DNA of 64,000 nt, taken from assembly GCF_026210795.1 (NCBI RefSeq), contig NC_089436.1:5084001-5148000 (forward strand), given 5' to 3'. The notes under the pieces are model-generated. The model was not told the DNA's origin and did no database searches. It saw only the letters and a program-made list of their open reading frames with translations. The position numbers and the translations under genes are program-made. This DNA comes from Rhizophagus irregularis (taxonomy: Eukaryota > Glomeromycota > Glomeromycetes > Glomerales > Glomeraceae). Below, piece by piece: positions 45,950 through 56,410 of this stretch. Each line of letters begins with the position of its first letter. Within the stretch, counting starts at the first letter, position 1.

Positions 45950-46542
45950 AAAAATAAACCCTGCACTACATATATTTCCGTTGGCTTCCTTATCATGCCT
46001 CACCCATATTGGCATTTGGTAAGAGACTTTTTTGATTTTATCATAGTAGCCCTTTTAGTAGTAGCTAATGCCAGTGGATTAACCTCAGCTTTTTGATGTG
46101 ATGAGTTATAGTTATAAAACAACATAAGTTTTTTTGATTTTGGTCATAGTTTTTTATCCCCCAATCTGTCCTTCCAAATATCTTGTTTAACTTTTCTCCT
46201 CCCTCTTTTCCTCGAAACCAACACCTATAAACACCAGATTTTTTTGAATAATAGTGTATATGATTTTTAAAAATTGCATGAAATTGACATTCACTGCATG
46301 GAATTGAGACTATTTTTTTTCCAGAATTTTTTAAGCCATTTGGCAATCGACGATGGATGAAATAGATTAAATCATTTAGTTATATTTTTTGGTATTACCG
46401 GGAGTCCTTTACGAAGAATATTCTACTTTCGGATCACAGTATTATGACGCGCTAATCCCGCATTACTTTTAAATGGTTTTTGGCATATGTTACATTTATG
46501 TTCGCTTGTATTTGTGGGTGAAGGTGGTGAAAGAAAAGCCAT
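45950..46542 (-). pseudogene. Zinc-finger (C2H2-like) family gene, decayed
   Basis: From an ATG at 46540-46542 the frame reads MAFLSPPSPTNTSEHKCNIC, then QKPFKSNAGLARH, a C2H2-like finger whose second His is not in the usual place. A TAG at 46423-46425 follows, then NILRKGLPVIPKNITK, a TGA, and after a frame change NGLKNSGKKIVSIPCSECQF and FGRTDWGIKNYDQNQKN. I recognise the order from a multicopy Rhizophagus zinc-finger family of unknown function. Another frame change near 46085 is needed to continue toward KSKKSLTKCQYG. Confidence 0.55.
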
Positions 46543-46651
46543 CGTTCTATAACAGTTAAAAAAAGAATTTGTAGTATTTTATGTAACCATCAGTGCAACA
46601 ATTTAGCATGTGATGGCGTGACGTACTAATCATCATTAGCCATAATATTAT

Positions 46652-46796
46652 TACAAAATGCAAAATTCTCTGAAATCCAATATTATATTTAATGCCGGCC
46701 AGTTTTTTGGATTTCATGTCAGTTTGGATTTCGAGTGTGGAATTTTGTGAAATCCCGAAAAAGGGTTATAATTAAGCAAAAAAAATTGCATTTTAT
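46652..46796. mobile_element. Putative MITE, about 145 bp
   Basis: The left end acaaaatgcaaaatt and the right end aaaaattgcattttat are imperfect inverted copies. The interior has tggatttc and gccggcc blocks as in the element near 4218. It sits between two decayed genes. Boundaries are approximate. Confidence 0.4.
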
Positions 46797-46824
46797 AAAT
46801 AAAAATAATTCCTTAATTCTGCAG

Positions 46825-47085
46825 ATTGGCGGATATGATGGGGAGGATATAACGAGCATCAAGCAGTTTACTCCTGGTAGGTAATAAATTAATTTTCGAA
46901 ACTGACTAGATAGCTATATTAACTTTATTTTTCTCTGTAGTCCTCGAGGAGCATTCGAACACTGTATGGAGGACATTATCTTAAAAGTAATTGGTATTAT
47001 TGTTGGGTTGTTGAAGGATCGTGTTAGTGTAGATAGTTCTCCAGCTAGCAAGAGGGCTAGAATCAAAAAAATTATCAAAAAATAA
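46825..47085 (+). pseudogene. C-terminal remnant of a Rhizophagus family gene
   Basis: Exon 46825-46876 (GGYDGEDITSIKQFTP) has a CTGCAG acceptor and a GTAGGT donor. Exon 46941-47085 (VLEEHSNTVWRTLS, then after a one-base shift KVIGIIVGLLKDRVSVDS and a basic tail) ends at a TAA. The GIIVGLLKDR block is the C-terminal signature also seen at 18450-18500. The function of the family is unknown. The frame change near 46982 makes it a pseudogene. Confidence 0.55.
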
Positions 47086-47092
47086 TATGTAT

Positions 47093-47135
47093 CGCGGGCT
47101 ACGTCCCGAACTTGTATTTATTTTTGCGTGTATTA
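47093..47135 (+). other. Shared 3' tail motif, copy 2
   Basis: The motif gggctacgtcccgaacttgt, then atttatttttgcg, follows the stop codon by only a few bases. It matches the tail at 18566-18612 and, more loosely, those on the minus strand at 24305-24393. GGG and CCC can pair in a short stem. It is likely a conserved polyadenylation region. Confidence 0.55.
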
Positions 47136-47677
47136 AAAAATTTTCTACACAACGACACTGGTCATGACAAAATGTCACAGTTTTCATAACTACCAGTATC
47201 ATGAACGATATTCCAGAAGGTACGTTAATAGGTTCTAGGATAATGCTAATTGGCTTTATAGATCAAAAGTGGACATATCACATTATTTTGTGAGCGCAGT
47301 TCTAATTATTCGGCACAGTATATCAGTATTATATCCGAACTCTATTAAAGAACGTTTATGGTAGGATATGAGGCGGAGTGTTATGAAAGCGAAAGATGTA
47401 TTTGTTTTTTTTTACTTAATTTTTCTTAGAATATTTAGGCGGAAATTAGTTAAAAATAATGGCATATAAGAATGAAATTTTGGTGTTGGAATTAGTTAGA
47501 AATTATTAGATAGGCGCATAGATACTTAAAAATAAACATTTGATAATACATATAATACATTCATTTTATTGTTTAATATATCTACAAAATTTTCACTTTG
47601 ATTTTAAACATATGAATAATAAATTCGAAAAAATGAAAATGTAAAATGTAAGAATTAATACTTTGTTATTTTTAAAA
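47136..47677. other. Non-coding flank of the Crinkler gene
   Basis: No gene seen. It contains two diverged copies of a ggcggaaattagttaaaaat-type block near 47440-47515 and the probable 3' untranslated region of the minus-strand Crinkler gene. Confidence 0.5.
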
Positions 47678-50507
47678 CTATTCTTCATCCTCAGAAATTT
47701 CAATATCACTACATTGCCAATCCACTTTGGATCCCTGTTCTTGTTTTAAAACTGTAACCCAATGTTGACAATCATTAGAAATCAATGAGTCTGCATTATT
47801 TCCATCAATAATCAATCTTGGTATCTTGCGTACCCTTATTGATGCACCAAGTGTTTTTTGATAATCCCTTTTTCTTTTAAAATTAAAATTACAAGGATAG
47901 GCAACAATCATCTGTATGTTACGGTTACTCCATTTTTGTCGTTTGTAGATTTCACGCAACTCATAATGAAATTGAGAAGGACTGGGGTTTGAGTCTTTGT
48001 CTGTAAACATTGTATCCGGATCAACAGTTTTACATGCATTCTTTAGCTCAACATTATTTCTTAACTTGACCTGAGTATTTAGAATATAAGCTTCTCTTTT
48101 TTCTCCTTTCGGAAAGAAAAAAGCAATTGAGATATCAGGGTCTGCTGTATTTGGTGGATAACATATTGGGCAAAACCCGTCAGAAACATTTCCAGTCTTC
48201 TCCCATGATGACACTATACGGAGCCACCCAATATACTCTTCAGGTGCAGAAAGTTCTACAGATTTCACGCCTACACGGTTTTTACCAGATGGTAACAGCT
48301 CAGGTGAATTCTCAAAATCAACAGGAAGGTAACGATGACTGTTATCAGGGAATAGTTTTTTGTGCGAGGATAAAGGTATATTACTTTTAAAAATAATGTC
48401 ATACAAAAAATTTGTTACACACTTCTCCCAAATTAATCCTGGCATGCTCGCATTAAAATTGACTTGTGACATTACATTAAACCACATGTTGTCTATTTTA
48501 GTATTTATAAAATAGTTGATTCCTGCTTGAATCGCAAGAGGTTCATCAATGATCCCAGTTAATTCTCGAGTTTCAAGGTGGGCAAAGCCAATAGACATAA
48601 TATCTACCTCTTTAGTATTTTTATACAAAAATCGCCTTCCCGTCATTGCATAATAAATAATCGCTCTTTTTATAAGTTCCAATATAGACTCATGGTCAAT
48701 ATAGGAATGTCGCTCATTAGGATGATGTACAAGTCTTACAAGTCCAGAATAAAGACTAAATCTTGGATTTTGTGGATCTTCGTAATCAGTTGTAAGATGA
48801 TCTTTTAGTATTTCTAGTTGTTTTTGGGGATCATAAGAATTAAGGAGGTAATGTATCCATGTCCAAGTAAAACGATATCGACCCTGTTTAGAAACTATGT
48901 TGTAAGAACTGGGATTGAATTCAATAAATCATCATAACAATAACATACCTTTAGCCATTCAATTGCCATTGATGCATATTTATCTTCAAGGGGGAATATA
49001 TTCCTTGCTAGTTTAAGTATTTCCTCTGAGGTTTTAATTTGGCCAAAATTTTTAAAGATTGGAATACTATAGATCAATTTGGAAAGATTAATTAAATTAT
49101 CCCAAAAAGCATTAGAACTGAAAATTTTAACTTACGCTGTTTCTTTCTTTGCCACGTTAGATATTGCTAGATCCTTTGCTTCCATTAGTGATAAGCAAGA
49201 TCCAGTTATACAAACAATTGCTTTCGGAAATATTGAGGATAAATCTGAAAAAATCTTCATGATTATGGTAAATAATGGTCTCTTCTTATTTTTATCATTA
49301 TAAGATAGGAATGTGTTTGATAAGTATGAGGTGTGATATTGGGCCTCATCATAGATAATTGGAAAGATGTTTTTAATTTTATTATCAATACTTTTAATAA
49401 TATTAAGGCGATATTCTTTAAGAGCTTCCTCATCCACTATGTCACGAAATTTTACAGGTAATAGATTGATAAGTTGATGACTTAGTTGGAAGATTAACCA
49501 AGATTTGGGTTCCATCTCACATTTAAGTTTTTCAGCCATCTCAAGGAGATGATTAAACAATACCAGACGTGCAGTGATACAACTCCATACTGCCCGCTCT
49601 GCAAGTTTTTTCGCCTCATCAGGTTCTTTTACATGAATCTCATTCTTCGTCCAAACTGATGCATCTTCAAAGTCTTTGGCTCCAAAACTTAATGGTACAG
49701 CAACAAAATACAGGCCATAGTTGCGACATAAAAGTTCCAAACATAGGCGAGTTTTGCCACAACCAGAAGTCCCCATAACAATTGTCATGCTACTAGATAC
49801 AATATTACGCTTCAAGTCTGCTTCTAAATGTTCACAATTAGTGAGGTAATCTTTATTCTTTCTAGGGAGATTATACAAAAGCAAGTTAGGATTACCACCG
49901 AGCATTGGAATTTTTTTCTTATCAATTTCGCTTTTGTAAGGATGATCATACGGTGCTTCAAAATACATATAAGGATCATATTTGTTTGTCGCAACCTTTT
50001 CTAGGTCCTGAGAATGAATTTTAAATAGATCTTGAACTTCTTTTTCTATTTGAGCTAGGGAGATCGTTCGTGTGGAAGGCACTGCATGTTAGAAATAAAT
50101 TTTAAAAAAGAATATGAGATAACACGAATTTTTTGTTCGAGAGGTAAACCATTGGGAGACACTTACCAGTGGTGGCGGGCAGAGGCGTTGGCACTTGTAC
50201 GATGATATGAATGTATGTTGCAGTAGGGTTTGTGCCAAAATGGACTTCAATAGTATCAAAATCATTTTCCAACTCTACAGCTCCAAATTTTTGTGCAATG
50301 TCAGTATCCGCATTAATTTCCCATTTATTGATTTCAGGAATATTGACTTTCCATAATGTAAGTTGGTTTGCATCAAAAGTTTTAAACACGTTCTCCTTGT
50401 AGGCTTTGATGGCATTTCTGAGTTCTGAAATGGTTTTGATCTTGTCGGTTCTGATGATAAAAGCTTTATCTTCACCTATAACGAGACAGCCTAACATGAT
50501 AGTATAT
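47678..50507 (-). CDS. Crinkler (CRN) protein: N-terminal CRN domain, P-loop NTPase, nuclease-like C-terminus
   Basis: Four coding exons, 50497-50167, 50081-49136, 49066-48949 and 48883-47678, join in frame with GT-AG introns. A TTTGCAG acceptor lies just upstream of the ATG (exon from 50507), so a 5' leader exon is expected. The N-terminus (MLGCLVIGEDKAFIIRTDKI, then LTLWKVNI) is the ubiquitin-like CRN domain. Next come an NTPase with Walker A GTSGCGKT and Walker B IIYDEAQ, and a C-terminal domain with DPDISIAFFF and YILNTQVKLR spaced like the D and (E/Q)xK residues of the PD-(D/E)XK fold. CRN proteins are widespread in oomycetes and fungi, including Rhizophagus, some acting in nuclei of hosts or rivals. 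No secretion signal is visible. The DNA target and role here are unknown. All frames are open, so it looks intact. Confidence 0.88.
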
Positions 50508-50689
50508 CTGCAAACACGACAATCGAGAGTTAGAAACTAAGTTCAAAAAAGTAATAACACAAATAAAACATTTTGGACAAAACGTTAAACCTAGCGAGTA
50601 GGGTTTTTTCCTCGAATTTAGTTTGTACCCAGAATGGCGAAAGTGCTCGAGATAGCGAAGAATAGCTTGACATTTTGAATATATGTCAT

Positions 50690-50805
50690 ATATATATATA
50701 TATATATGTTTTCATAAACGGTTGTTGACTAATTACTACGAACTGTGAGTCAGTAATGCTACGAACTGAGATTCAGTAATACTACAAACTGAGTCAGCGA
50801 TGTGT
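50690..50805. repeat. TA microsatellite and a 20-25 bp tandem repeat
   Basis: An at-dinucleotide run at about 50688-50707 is followed by three diverged copies of ctacgaactgagtcagtaat between 50735 and 50800. They lie in the leader or promoter region of the minus-strand Crinkler gene. Confidence 0.75.
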
Positions 50806-51302
50806 CAAGGATCAAAATACAAAATCATTTATTGTTACCAAAATTTTTGCTTAAAGGGTTACCTATGGAAATAGTTGAAGATCGAACAAGTCACATGTAG
50901 TGCGCATGATTATGGCTGAGTTTATTACAATATGAAACATTCTTATAATATATTTTAGTTTTATTAGTTAGTTACATTAATTAACCACTTTTAGTATTGT
51001 TATTGTTTTTGACTCATAAATAAGTATCAGTTTAATTAAAATAATATTAGTAAAATTGCTTTATTAGTTAGCAAAAGAAGTTTCTTGAGATTTACATAGT
51101 TAATGAATCATATAGATATATAAAACTTATACAAAATGATAATAGAAAGATAATTGCAATGAAAAAAAAGACAATTGATTGATTAATCATAATAGTATAA
51201 TAGGATAATATTAATAAGTTCAAACTGTCATATATGAAAATGTAAATATATATAAGGCAAAATCATTTCTTAGAAGCTCCCAAAAATACATTCAAAACTT
51301 AC

Positions 51303-51988
51303 CCAGGTTCAAAATTCAGAATTCCGGGATCTATAAAAAAATTGAAACGTTAATAAAGCAATTCTTTAATAAATATGCAGTTCTTTAATAAAATATAAAG
51401 CTTTAAAGTTTCAAAATATCGAAACTTACCATAATGCTATCTGTCACCCAAGGATAGAAGGCCAAAACCTACAAAAAAAAAGGAAATGTTAGTAAAATGC
51501 TTCCTATAAGAAGTTCTGAAATATCGAAACTTACATATCGTTCGCCAAAAAACGAAGTCTGGAATCTACAAAAGTCAAAAAAAGAAATGTCAGCACATCT
51601 CTTAAAGTAAATTCTGAAACCTCAACTCAAAAAAATTAACGTACCATCATTATCCTAAAAGCTGTAACCTACAAAATCAAAATCAAAAAAAGGAGTCAGC
51701 ACATTTCTTAAATTCAATTCCAAAATTTCACTCAAAAACAATAGCTTACCGCGTTTTAAAGGAATTCAAAAATATGGAACCTGCATAAATTAAAAAAAAT
51801 GTCAGTGCGTTTCTTAAAGTCAGTACGTTTCTTGTAAGTAATAGCGAAATCATTCCCAACTTATCTCCAAAAGTCCTCACCAGAACATAAAAAACAAAAA
51901 AGTACGCTCCTAGCTAACACTAGTGAATTCTCCAAATTAAACTAACTTCTGTTTTTTTTTTAACTCAGGCTTTCCAGTCTTGTTACTT
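51303..51988 (-). other. Micro-exon-like array upstream of the Crinkler gene
   Basis: Six minus-strand bodies are each framed by a pyrimidine-TAG or CAG acceptor and a GT donor: 51988-51965 (24 nt), 51780-51750 (31), 51668-51645 (24), 51565-51535 (31), 51468-51430 (39) and 51330-51303 (28). Five have gtaagt, gtaagc or gtacgt donors. The intervals share a gatgtgctgac or ctaacattt branch-like block before a long T-tract, so the units look like duplications in which intron parts are better conserved than exon bodies. The next acceptor downstream is the one directly before the Crinkler ATG at 50507. Several lengths are not multiples of three, favouring an untranslated leader. Whether the units are spliced is not known from sequence. 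Confidence 0.6.
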
Positions 51989-52507
51989 CTGTAAAAAGAA
52001 AAAAAAAGAACATTAAGAACCATTCATTAAAATAAAAAAAAAATTAAAGAAAAAAAGAAAAGAAAAACCTACCGAAATAGCTTTTTTTTCTTTGTACAAC
52101 TTATTTGTTTTGATTATTAATGTGATAACGTGACACTGAAGCTTATCAGTATACAGGTAAATCATCACATCTCAATTAACTGATCGAGATAATTACGTGT
52201 AATATAAGAACCAATTAAACTTTGACTCAAAGAACAACGGGAAATTTCATACCACTACGGTAGAATCCTTCGCTACGCTCCAGACTCCTTTGTAAATATT
52301 TACCCTCAGTTTCAATGAACTTGTGGTCGTAACTGAATTTGACATTTATATGGTTCGCATCAAATGGGCTTCAATTGTATTTCTGTCAACATCAATTAAT
52401 TGAAGATAAACTGATAAATTACTAACTTGTCACTTGATTAAGAAAAAATGTTAACTATTAAATAAAACTTTAAATATATATATCAATAAAATAATTTTAA
52501 TTTAACC
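51989..52507. other. Non-coding stretch
   Basis: A/T runs at 51990-52100, then unstructured sequence. I see no gene. Confidence 0.5.
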
Positions 52508-52811
52508 TTAATTCAAAAATGTTATATATAGTGGTGACTGTGATGGATTTGATTGCAATGGCGACGGCGGATTTATAAGCGTTTGTCGCTCCCTAATCAA
52601 AATAATATTAATTAACACAGTAAACATTAAAAATTATAAAATAACTTACATCATCATCATAAAATCATCTCTTTCATGAATAATTCTTACTTTAAAAGCT
52701 TGATTAAAATTTAATATTTTGTTTCGTGGTCCTATCAAAGTTTTTTATCTTTTACATAATTATAAAACCTATCTCTATCTGTTTTGTCCTCAAAAATGTA
52801 TAAAACCAAAC
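52508..52811 (-). CDS. Small two-exon gene remnant, unknown family
   Basis: An exon from 52811 to 52650 reads GLVLYIFEDKTDRDRFYNYV, then KDKKL, and after a one-base shift IGPRNKILNFNQAFKVRIIH, then ERDDFMMM. A GTAAGT donor follows. The exon 52592-52508 completes a Met codon and reads ERQTLINPPSPLQSNPSQSP, then LYITFLN and a TAA. The splice joins in frame, which supports a real gene. GPRxKIL resembles the end of SAM-type helical domains, and the Pro/Ser-rich tail looks like a linker. Neither assignment is firm. No start exon is visible, and the shift near 52736 suggests decay. Confidence 0.45.
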
Positions 52812-54096
52812 CTTTAAATAATAATATAATTAGAATTACTATAAAATTAAATGATTTACACATACTATTTATTTTTTTTACTTAACCCCCATTCTTCTTA
52901 AGTTTGTTTAAATGAAAAATCCAGAATATTTCTAAGAAGAAATAAGGTAGTCTCCTGTGAAGGAAGGAAAAAAATAAGGTTGCTTCTTTTGAAGGAAGGA
53001 AAAATAGAAGGGAAAAATAAACTATATATATATACGTGTGACAAATCTATGTAACTTATAATTTTGAATCTTTTTCAAATAAAACCTAAAGTCCTTACAT
53101 GTACTGAAAAATCATATGATTAATCCATATGGTGACATATTTTTTATTCTAAAATGAAAATATGTGTAAAAGTTAATAATAACTTTTGAAATATTATGCC
53201 TGTAAAGTTCTATATATCCATTTTGCTATGTGCGTGAAATTATGAAAAGGCTTAGTTAGTCCTTAAAAGAACCAGAAGAAAAATCAAAAACTGAAAAGGT
53301 TGCGATGTAACTTATTCTTCTTCTAATGGCTTACGGTAGCTATATATATGTTGATAATAGTAAAAGCACGTGTTTTTGCAAATAAACAGAAAAACATCAA
53401 GTGTATGAGCACATTGTCTAGGGCTTTCCTTTTTTGGTATAAATACATGTGTCCAAAAAATGTGATTTGCTAATAAAGATAAATCGCACTAAGAAAAGAA
53501 GCTAAACTAAAATAAAAAGTCACGCTAACTTGATATTGTTACCGATTACTCAAATAATCAGTGCGCAGTTTAATGCCTATTGTGCTAAATAACCAGTGCT
53601 TTGGTGGCAATGATTATTACGAATTTTACAGTGCTTTTTTAATGCATTAATTTAACTTACTGATGAATTTAGAATTGAGCATGAAGCACGAATTCAGCAT
53701 AAACGAAATGAGCAAAAGAACGAATTCAACATAAACGAAACGAGCAAAAGAAACTTAGAAATCAAATAATCAAACAAATTTTTTTGCCCATGAAGTACAA
53801 TCAGGGTGAAATAATCTTAAGAATATAAATTTAAAGCAAAAAATATTCCTAATGATCCCAACCAAAAATGAATGTACATTGCAAGTGTTTTTTCTATTTG
53901 TTTTTTATATCTTTTGAGCTAAAATTTTATATAATATTTATTCAGAAAATTTATTTCTTTATAAGGGCAGTGACATACGTTAGTTTTTTACATTCCTTCC
54001 CACCCCTTAAAATATTAGATAATATATGTCACTATTATAAATCAAAAAAAAATATATCATTTTGATTTTTTTGATTTACGTTTTTTTGATTCTTTT
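52812..54096. other. Mostly non-coding stretch
   Basis: Contains two copies of a gaaggaaggaaaaa block near 52960-53000 and a tandem pair of a roughly 30-bp unit (acgaattcagcataaacgaa) at 53689-53750. A hydrophobic Tyr/Phe-rich frame at 53868-54065 is a composition artefact. Confidence 0.5.
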
Positions 54097-54387
54097 TTAT
54101 GATATTTTCTTTCTCTTATGTTTTTTGGAACTTTCTACCTTGTTATTGTTGTTGTTATCAATATCAGGAGGATTGTTGTAATTATCATCATCATCCCTAT
54201 TATAGCTATCATTTTCAGAATCCCAGTCATAAATCGATACTTCAGTCGAGCGATTAAGCCTTTCAAGTGCTGCTTTATTTAGACACCAACTAGGTGCTCC
54301 ATTAGGTGGCGCGCCGGTTTCTTGTACATTACCATCAATCCTTTTGTACTTTAAAGTTGTTTGCTTCGTTCTTAACAAATTGACCAT
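54097..54387 (-). CDS. Small acidic/basic open frame, possible transposon helper fragment
   Basis: The 96-codon frame starts MVNLLRTKQTTLKYKRIDGN, contains GAPPNGAPSWCLNKAALERL, and ends in Asp/Asn runs and a KKHKRKK tail. PPNGAPSW resembles the PxNAPEW and PPDNAPKW blocks near the C-termini of the two TnpA-like genes in this window, and both also end in an acidic tail. I therefore suspect a third, truncated relative, but the match is short. It faces the transposase fragment at 54548-54833. Confidence 0.4.
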   Translation of the reverse strand: MVNLLRTKQTTLKYKRIDGNVQETGAPPNGAPSWCLNKAALERLNRSTEVSIYDWDSENDSYNRDDDDNYNNPPDIDNNNNNKVESSKKHKRKKIS

Positions 54388-54547
54388 TGGATCGATTTTT
54401 TTATGTAATAAAAGACGAAGCTTAAATATAAAATAAATAAAGAAATTATAAATTAAATTAATAATAATATCCGTTTTTGATAAATGTGTGTGATATTTAT
54501 ATACATATTAAAAATTAGTAAAATAAGGTTCAATATTATTTTGAGCA

Positions 54548-54833
54548 TACTATCACGATATCAGGTGAATCTAAAACTCATCGATTGGCATTCGTCAGAT
54601 GGTACAGACCGGCACCAAACCGACTTATACGATTTTATACAAATATCGATGAGAATGATAAAAGTTCAAATATTGAACTTTGGCAAAATGATTTTTATGA
54701 TATAAGCCGAGACTGTATAATTCCAATTCATTACATATATAGCCGATTTGTATCTAGCGAATTTGTAACTGGTAAAAAGAAGCTCGTCGCATATAAAGCT
54801 GTAATACCAATAAATAGACAATTTCATTTATAA
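54548..54833 (+). pseudogene. C-terminal fragment of a second Tnp2-type transposase
   Basis: From a possible acceptor at 54552 the frame reads GESKTHRLAFVRWYRPA, then NIELWQNDFYDISRDCIIPI, HYIYSRFV and INRQFHL. It matches, in order, the end of the transposase at 34293 (FLAYVRWYKHA, VELWNTEFYPISHDYIIPV, HHILGRFV, ISRKYQL). The rest of the gene is absent. The flanks were not resolved into element termini. Confidence 0.7.
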
Positions 54834-55369
54834 TAAATTTAAAATATAATTAAGTTTATAATAAAATAATATTTATTAAATCGCCAGTATGTTCATTTAG
54901 TTCTGAAACTCTTTCGTTTCTCCTTTTTAATAAGTCTATATTTTGTCATGGTGCAAGTTATATAGAACTTTTTTGCCAAGTGCGTAAAAAAGAAAAAAAC
55001 TTAGGCAAAATCTCTAGTAAGTTTAATTTAAAAGGAAATTTTGTGAAAAATTTTATTAAACCGATCATTGTCCAAAGAAAAAAAGTTAATTATTTATTGT
55101 TAAAAATTATTAAATGAAATGTTGTAATGTGTTATAAGAAATATAACATATGATAATAAACTTACTGATAAACGAATAAAATCGGATATAATATTGAACG
55201 GATATTAGTATTGTAAATCAATTTTTTAATTTTAATTTCTCGCAATAAACCTTTGACCAGAATTTTACTCATAGAGTGAATATAGATAAAGAATTCATAC
55301 CGATTTGCCGCTACCAATGGTACTATTAATGATGAGGTATATTTGAGGAACTCCGTTAAAATGAGCCTT

Positions 55370-55490
55370 TCGCGGATCCATTCACGGAAAATGAAAATAA
55401 TTCGATAAATTCCGTTATTTAATTCCAGAAATATGGGTCTTTTACGGAAAAAAGGTGGAATATAAAAAACGGATCGACCTTTTTACAGGG
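55370..55490 (+). repeat. Dispersed repeat, copy A
   Basis: The block atccattcacggaaaatgaa, then attcgataaattcc, then tggaatataaaaaa, recurs in the same order and orientation at 61430-61540. The copies are about 120 bp, clearly diverged, and 6 kb apart. Confidence 0.7.
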
Positions 55491-55521
55491 TTACCTAAAA
55501 TGAAGAGAAAAAAAGTAGCTT

Positions 55522-55790
55522 TCACCCATATGCTTGCCGATAGTTGTTGATTGTTGAACCATTGTATCCGAATAGAATGGTTACCATTATTTGAGTTTTG
55601 GGCTTAGTCGACACATTCGACGGTGGGATTATTATTTACGGAACTAGTATTACCTAAAAAGAGAGTTGTTTCCAAGAGTTAGTGAAACTGTGTTACCCAT
55701 ATGCTGGTCGATAGTTGTTGAACCGAAAATGTTGAACCGTTGTATTCGAATAGAATGGGAATACAACGCAAAAAGCTAAGTAAGACTTAT
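55522..55790. repeat. Tandem duplication, offset about 171 bp
   Basis: The blocks acccatatgcttgccgatag, then ttgttgaacc, then ttgtatccgaatagaatgg, recur about 171 bp later with small changes (acccatatgctggtcgatag; ttgtattcgaatagaatggg). Confidence 0.75.
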
Positions 55791-56064
55791 CCCTTGGATC
55801 CACAAGACCGGTATTTCAGCCGAGCGTTAACCCTGTAGGAACGTACCATTATTGGCTTCTTGAACTTCATACAAACATATAGCCCATCTTCGCTGCCCTC
55901 GTAAACCTTTCTTTATACAACTATTAAAACTTCGTTTGCTGCGCTTGTGACGATGACCCATACTAGCTGATGGGAAATAAAGAGCCTTTTCCTGTCTTTA
56001 TATAATAAAAAGACGCGTAAAATCAACAAAACGTGCAAACAACTAAAAAAAGAACAAATAGAAC

Positions 56065-56410
56065 AAGAATTATTCCAAGAAAAGAATTGTTCTATCAGTA
56101 TAATTTTAGGAAATAGATTAATTGGGAATTTTCTGATTTTTTATTAACTCCTTATACTCTGTTGCGCAAGTTTTTTTTGTCAGAAGCTTGCTCACTTTTG
56201 AATAAGACACGGTGGGTATGACATTGACTATCACACGAAAGAATTATTCCAAGAAAAGAATTGTTCTATCAGTACTAATTTTAGAACATATGGGAAATAG
56301 ATTAATTGGGAATTTTCCGAATTTTCATTAACTCCTTATACTCCGTTGTGAATTTTTTTGACAGAAATTACATGCTCACTTTCTGAATGGATGAATAATT
56401 TCGTCAAATA
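56065..56410. repeat. Tandem duplication, offset about 174 bp
   Basis: The block aagaattattccaagaaaag starts at about 56065 and again at 56239. Both copies continue through ttctatcagta, ggaaatagattaattgggaa, attaactccttatactc and gctcact, with few differences. Confidence 0.85.
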
